A stretch of DNA of 64,000 bases from NCBI GenBank assembly GCA_016705235.1, contig JADIYP010000002.1, forward strand, positions 930,001 through 994,000, in the 5' to 3' direction. Origin of the DNA: Candidatus Leptovillus affinis. GTDB lineage: Bacteria; Chloroflexota; Anaerolineae; Promineifilales; Promineifilaceae. The notes under the pieces were generated by a model that was not told the DNA's origin, ran no database searches, and saw nothing but the letters and a program-made list of their open reading frames with translations. The translations under genes were made by a program, and so were the position numbers. This document shows, one piece after another, positions 62,561 to 64,000 of the stretch; position 1 is the first letter of the stretch; every line of letters starts with the position of its first letter.

Positions 62561-63721
62561 ATGAAAAAGATAGTGTTGGTACTCGTTATTCTTATGTTGA
62601 TGCTGGCCGCCTGCCAGACCAAACCTGACCAGGTAGCCCTGAAACTGGTCGAAGCGACTAATGCCCAAGACCTGGCGAGCACGCTGGCCCTCTTTACTGA
62701 GGACGCGGTAGTAACCATCGAAGGGTCGCCGCCCTATACCGGCAAAGCAGAAATCCAGGGCTGGTTGGAAGGGATGTTTGCCGATAACTGCCGGATCGAA
62801 GAAGAGGTCTTGGCCGTAGATGGAGATGTGGTCACGGTCCACGACACGCTGGCGATGGATTCCTTAAAAGCCCTGGGTATTCCAACCGTTGATGGCAATA
62901 CAGCGCTGACCATCAAGGACGGCAAGGTACAAAAGCTGAACTTCACCTACAGCGAAACATCGGCTGCGGCTTTGCAAGAAGCGGCCATGATGGGGCTTAT
63001 TCTGAAACAAATGGAGCTGACCAACCAGGGCAAGATCGCGGAACAGTTACAAGGGTTTAAGGACGACGCCGTTGTGACCATTGAGGGCAAACCGTACCTT
63101 TACCATCAATTTGTGGGCAAAGAAGCGATTGGCGCTTTCCTTGAAGAGGAATTTGCCGGCGGCTTTCGGATTGAGCCAACGGCCGTTTTGACCGTAAACA
63201 ACAATGAGGTAGTTGCGCCTACCCGCTTCGCCCTCGATGCCTTTAGCAGCATGGGGATTGAATGGATGCTCGGCACGGATACCTATGTATTGGAAGATGG
63301 TCAAATCCAGAGTCACACCTGGACTATCAGCGAGGAGAGCCTGGCGACGCTGGCCGCCATGTTGCCGCCGCCGCTGACGGTCGAAACGCTGGCCGGAACA
63401 TGGGAATGGACTCTTGAAGGCAAAGGATTTCGCCAGGAATATCGGCCGGATGGGACATATGAGCTGGCGCATCTACTTGTCGGCAAATGGGCGCCCTTCG
63501 ACAGCGGCCAATTCCAATTGGATGGCGCTTTGCTGACGGGCTACACCCTCACCCTGATCAGCGATGAAAAGTCGCAGCTTTGCCAGGCTGGCGCAAAGGG
63601 GCAGATTGGGGTGTTCATGAACGAAACGGGTCAGCTAGCGATTGTCCAGGGACAGGATGAATGTTGGCAGCGGAACTTGCCGGTGAGTGAACCCCTGTTT
63701 GGCGACCGCGTAATCCCTTAA
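62561..63721 (+). CDS. Lipoprotein with two SnoaL-like domains and a lipocalin-like tail
   Basis: The 386-residue protein begins with a lipoprotein signal (LVILMLMLAACQTKP, Cys near 16) and AGGAGG before the ATG at 62561. Two NTF2/SnoaL-type domains follow (residues about 22-125 and 135-250), each with ATNAQDLASTLALFTEDAVV-type helices and a GKAEIQGWL or GKEAIGAFL turn. A last domain (LAGTWEWTLEGKGFRQEYRP, DGTYELAHLL) recalls lipocalin-like or META-type binding proteins. Roles range from binding to catalysis; none can be assigned. It diverges from the kinase megagene, 173 bases away. Confidence 0.8.
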   Translation: MKKIVLVLVILMLMLAACQTKPDQVALKLVEATNAQDLASTLALFTEDAVVTIEGSPPYTGKAEIQGWLEGMFADNCRIEEEVLAVDGDVVTVHDTLAMDSLKALGIPTVDGNTALTIKDGKVQKLNFTYSETSAAALQEAAMMGLILKQMELTNQGKIAEQLQGFKDDAVVTIEGKPYLYHQFVGKEAIGAFLEEEFAGGFRIEPTAVLTVNNNEVVAPTRFALDAFSSMGIEWMLGTDTYVLEDGQIQSHTWTISEESLATLAAMLPPPLTVETLAGTWEWTLEGKGFRQEYRPDGTYELAHLLVGKWAPFDSGQFQLDGALLTGYTLTLISDEKSQLCQAGAKGQIGVFMNETGQLAIVQGQDECWQRNLPVSEPLFGDRVIP

Positions 63722-63770
63722 AACGTAACTTCGGGATAGGGCCGGAGCGGTCCAGAGGATGGTCTCTTTG

Positions 63771-63806
63771 ACAGTCGGCAGGAAGTGCGATTCCTGCCGA
63801 CTGTCG
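63771..63806 (+). terminator. Hairpin after the SnoaL-like lipoprotein gene
   Basis: GACAGTCGGCAGGAA and TTCCTGCCGACTGTC form a perfect 15-bp stem with a six-base loop, 50 bases after the stop codon. No T-run follows on the plus strand. Confidence 0.55.
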
Positions 63807-63811
63807 TGCAG

Positions 63812-63839
63812 TAGCCGCGGTATCCTTACCGCGGCTACG
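63812..63839. repeat. Short palindrome related to repeat A core
   Basis: GTAGCCGCGGTA and TACCGCGGCTAC pair perfectly around TCCT. The same GTAGCC-GGTATCCTTACC-GGCTAC words form the core hairpins of repeat A, so this may be an ancestral or minimal form of it. Confidence 0.6.
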
Positions 63840-64000
63840 AGGCTCCGAGGGCGTCATGCGGAAAGCGCCGCGATGGATAACGGCCGTCAACAACCCATAC
63901 TGTTTGCCCTGCACGCCGCCAGGAAAGATCATGGACGTGACCTCGGTTTACTCTGGTTTGACCTGAGCGCGCAAACGCATCGGTATATTCGAACGAGAAT

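Larger units (their letters stand above)
487..63887. repeat. Highly iterated palindrome ACGGCCGT scattered through the window
   Basis: The perfect 8-bp palindrome ACGGCCGT occurs in genes and between genes over almost the whole window, for example at 487, 1313, 2445, 7312, 9502, 15270, 31188, 40907, 48663, 51302 and 63880. My eye count is about 120 and is not verified. Neighbouring bases are often A or G before and T after. Inside genes it appears as Thr-Ala-Val, Asn/Asp-Gly-Arg or Arg-Pro depending on frame, so short recurrent peptides such as ETAV and NGR are a by-product. I saw none in 18831-20366, 21777-23246 or 23348-24178. The function is unknown; a comparison with cyanobacterial HIP1 is an analogy only. 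Confidence 0.85.
63722..64000. other. Right-edge intergenic stretch
   Basis: Beyond the two hairpins and one ACGGCCGT (63880) I see no gene. A gene may start or end beyond the window edge. Confidence 0.4.

Noticed and set aside
1..64000. tRNA, rRNA or riboswitch genes
   Set aside because: No cloverleaf, conserved rRNA segment or known riboswitch core was recognised by eye; a covariance-model scan would be needed to be sure.

Overview
The window looks like part of a chromosome from an uncultured filamentous-type Chloroflexota (Anaerolineae-like) bacterium. This is inferred from gene content: a BTAD-kinase-nSTAND-WD40 megaprotein, MalT-like LuxR regulators, META-domain lipoproteins, a secreted protein ending in a YLP-type tail, and bacterial PHAX-domain and LURP-one proteins. 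No rRNA or tRNA gene was seen. The 8-bp palindrome ACGGCCGT recurs throughout, roughly 120 times by an unverified eye count against one or two expected by chance. This resembles the HIP1 palindrome of cyanobacteria. It is missing from a few gene blocks that therefore look recently acquired.

Layout. 1-6489 (minus): the structural end of an extracellular contractile injection system (eCIS): cap/terminator, sheath, tube, a proline-rich protein, LysM and VgrG-like spike hub, running off the left edge. 6670-9229: a DinB protein and a two-component pair. 9607-13000: a lipoprotein esterase and a four-META lipoprotein. 13168-18432: membrane and stress-type genes (SulP, VIT-like, LURP-one, DUF1269, DUF1622, GAP). 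18831-23159: an operon of DUF1254/DUF1214 protein, anaerobic sulfatase maturase and sulfatase. 23247-24290: a TraX-like gene between direct repeats that copy the end of the adjacent luxR gene. 24233-30203: the LuxR/MalT regulator and a large membrane PLD protein. 30870-32001: NUDIX and phosphoribosyltransferase. 32010-35359: the succinate dehydrogenase operon sdhABCD. 35754-47608: two MacAB-like export systems and a two-component pair. 47609-48980: decayed genes. 49003-55269: a soluble histidine kinase, a single-domain regulator and a giant secreted phosphatase/phytase-like protein preceded by Pho-box-like 11-bp repeats. 55474-57138: a PHAX-domain gene and a graveyard of transposase and other fragments. 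57041-62387: the kinase-nSTAND-WD40 megaprotein. 62561-63721: a lipoprotein.

Two intergenic repeat families stand out. Family A is about 109 bp, has CTAG-ended inverted termini and occurs five times. Family B is about 120 bp and occurs twice. Both behave like MITEs: copies sit inside broken genes or supply stop codons.

At least ten otherwise intact genes or gene segments are broken by single-base indels, mostly in short homopolymers (SulP, LuxR, phosphoribosyltransferase, sdhB, sdhA, an ABC ATPase, three sites in one FtsX permease, and the kinase megaprotein). Correcting each by one base gives a length divisible by three and restores family motifs. Residual long-read assembly error is the simplest explanation, so I annotate them as single genes.
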